The notes below the pieces were generated by a model, which did not search any database, was not told the origin of the DNA, and was given only the letters and a program-made list of their open reading frames with translations. A stretch of 41,664 nt of DNA from Herminiimonas sp. CN. GTDB lineage: Bacteria > Pseudomonadota > Gammaproteobacteria > Burkholderiales > Burkholderiaceae_D. Below, in pieces: positions 40,652 to 41,664 of this stretch. The position numbers and the translations under genes are program-made. Every line of letters begins with the position of its first letter. Positions within the stretch are counted from its first letter, which is position 1. The stretch spans positions 1 to 41,664 of the forward strand of contig NZ_AVCC01000023.1 of assembly GCF_000622895.1 (NCBI RefSeq), in the 5' to 3' direction.

Positions 40652-40877
40652 ATGGATTTGAATTACAGCGCGCAAGGCGCGGGTCGGGCAGGCGCTGAAA
40701 TTTATCGGCCAGCAGGCGATACAACGGCATGGGGGCATGGGTGTCACCGACGAATTGCCGACAGCCCATTACTTCAAGCGGTTGACGATGATTGAACTGA
40801 CCCTGGGCGATACCGACCACCACCTGGCGCGCTTCATTGCGCAACCGGGGTTTAAGGTGGCAACGGAAGCAGGTTGA
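40652..40877 (+). pseudogene. acyl-CoA dehydrogenase pseudogene with internal deletion
   Basis: A complete start (GGGAGG at 40641-40646 and ATG at 40652 reading MDLNYSA, a common acyl-CoA dehydrogenase N-terminus) is joined directly to the gene's end in another frame. From 40668 that frame reads ARKARVGQALKFIGQQ, then AIQRHGGMGVTDELPTAH and YFKRLTMIELTLGDTDHH to a stop at 40875-40877. The HGGMGVTDE and FGD-type GDTDHHLARF motifs are C-terminal hallmarks of the family. An intact gene would have about 370-400 codons, so roughly 300 codons are lost between about 40670 and 40680. The product, if made from the ATG, is 46 residues of mostly out-of-frame sequence. Confidence 0.78.
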
Positions 40878-40966
40878 TTTTTGTCTGATGCTGGCCTGCA
40901 AGCTACATAACGCCGTTTCACGGAAAAATGTAGATTGCTTGCAAGACAGCATTCAAAGCTACCGCC

Positions 40967-41416
40967 TTACTTTACGAGTAATTGCTTGCCGGCTGGCCCC
41001 GACTTTTTCGGCAGCGTCAATTCAAGCACGCCATTCTGATAACTCGCTTCCGATTTTTCCTCATCGACATCGCAGGCGAGGGTGAAGCTGCGGTACTGCT
41101 GGCCGTAGTAACGCTCACTGCGCACAACGGTTTCTCCGCTTTTTTCTTCAGTTTCCTTTTTGGTTTCGGCGCTGATTGAAACCTGGTTACCTTCGATGGA
41201 GACCTTGATATCCTCCTTGGTGACGCCGGGAATCTCAGCCTTCACGACATAATTTTTGTCAGTTTCCGTTACATCCATTTTGATGCGGGGCGTTGACGGC
41301 AGACTGGACCAAGTCGGTGCAATGCGAAAATCCTTGAGCATATCGTCGAAATTCCTGAACGGATCTGCGCGGACAAGTTCATTGAACGGGTCAAAGCGCG
41401 TCAGGTTATTAGCCAT
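40967..41416 (-). CDS. small heat shock protein, Hsp20 family
   Basis: A 149-residue alpha-crystallin-type chaperone that holds unfolding proteins without ATP. The N-terminal arm (1-45) has DPFNELVRADPFRNFDDML. The alpha-crystallin domain (about 47-140) contains KMDVTETDKNYVVKAEIPGVTKEDIKVSIEGNQVSISAE and ends ASYQNGVLELTLPKK. The short tail lacks a clear I-x-I motif. The start is 41416 (MANNLTRFDPF), with GGAG upstream; the frame opens earlier, at 41557. No clear heat-shock promoter is seen in the 140 bases upstream. Confidence 0.95.
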   Translation of the reverse strand: MANNLTRFDPFNELVRADPFRNFDDMLKDFRIAPTWSSLPSTPRIKMDVTETDKNYVVKAEIPGVTKEDIKVSIEGNQVSISAETKKETEEKSGETVVRSERYYGQQYRSFTLACDVDEEKSEASYQNGVLELTLPKKSGPAGKQLLVK

Positions 41417-41664
41417 GATAATTCTCCAGATTGATGAGATGGATGTGCATGAAACAAAGCCAAGCGTTTTGAAGCCGGACTGTTGTATGGCAATAGATGC
41501 TTCATCACCATAGAGAAGAATATTCCTGCTCCGGCAGTCAGCATTGAGGAGTCGCAAAGAATGAGATTATTCAGGCGGCATATCCATACCCAGCCGTAAG
41601 TTGCTTAATTAAATTCGCACTATAAAAAAAGACGCTCTTTTAGTTAGCGCTTTTTGTTACACCA
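41417..41664. other. hsp20 upstream region to the window end
   Basis: No gene can be supported. Near 41620-41655 is an imperfect A-rich/T-rich hairpin with GACGCT and AGCGC arms, which may be a terminator for a gene outside the window. Confidence 0.35.

Noticed and set aside
41417-41557. N-terminal extension of Hsp20 to 41557
   Set aside because: The extra 47 residues have no family similarity, and a good Shine-Dalgarno precedes the ATG at 41416.
1-41664. CRISPR array, prophage, insertion sequence or toxin-antitoxin pair
   Set aside because: I saw no regular spaced repeats, no transposase or integrase motifs, no phage structural genes and no small paired genes with toxin folds.

Overview
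The window looks like a chromosomal segment of a betaproteobacterium of the order Burkholderiales, most likely near Oxalobacteraceae (Herminiimonas/Janthinobacterium type). The basis is gene order (tilS-lysC-tRNA-Ser, rpsF-priB-rpsR-rplI-dnaB, alaA-hom, an LplT-like transporter next to aroC), protein style and codon use. The placement is by recognition only, without any database search. Most of the window is core genome, with small patches of gene decay.

Layout. 1-2320: end of tilS, aspartokinase lysC, tRNA-Ser(GCU) and two identical tRNA-Arg(ACG) genes. 2322-7403: a gene-poor stretch with an 11-G tract, a cold-shock protein, clpB with a heat-shock-like promoter, and a convergent rhlE-type RNA helicase. 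7685-9443: suhB and trmJ, divergent. 9528-9848: a frameshifted prpF-family pseudogene. 9876-14603: lexA with a perfect SOS box, the S6-PriB-S18-L9 ribosomal operon with an S6:S18-type RNA leader, dnaB, and a DUF47 protein, followed by the Pit phosphate transporter. 15847-18193 (minus): PIN-PhoH ATPase and a BCP peroxiredoxin.

18288-26011 (minus) holds a full lipid A aminoarabinose (Ara4N) set: a small Mth938-like gene, arnT, one ArnE/F-like flippase subunit, arnB, arnC, a split arnA (formyltransferase and decarboxylase as two genes) and arnD. Together they turn UDP-glucuronate into undecaprenyl-phosphate-Ara4N, flip it and place it on lipid A, a modification known to give resistance to cationic peptides. 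Ugd is not in the window.

26240-31086 (plus): alaA, hom (without the usual thrC neighbour), an AraC-family remnant, an MFS transporter and rraA. 31189-32857: azoR and a divergent LysR regulator sharing a strong palindrome. 33019-34801: a tight run of two unrecognised small genes and a secreted CapA-like protein. 34826-38406: a GST, an LplT-like transporter and aroC. 38513-38708 (minus): tRNA-Val(UAC) and tRNA-Asp(GUC). 38946-41416: an SBF-like transporter, a DUF1178 protein, an internally deleted acyl-CoA dehydrogenase pseudogene and an Hsp20 chaperone.

I found no clear new defence system, prophage, IS element or CRISPR array. The most rewarding observations are the S6:S18 leader, three decayed genes that annotation would normally miss, the azoR/LysR operator, the missing thrC, and the uncharacterised secreted three-gene run at 33019-34801. 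By eye the base composition is less GC-rich at 1-17.5 kb and more GC-rich at about 19-38.4 kb, but gene content gives no sign that the GC-rich part is foreign.
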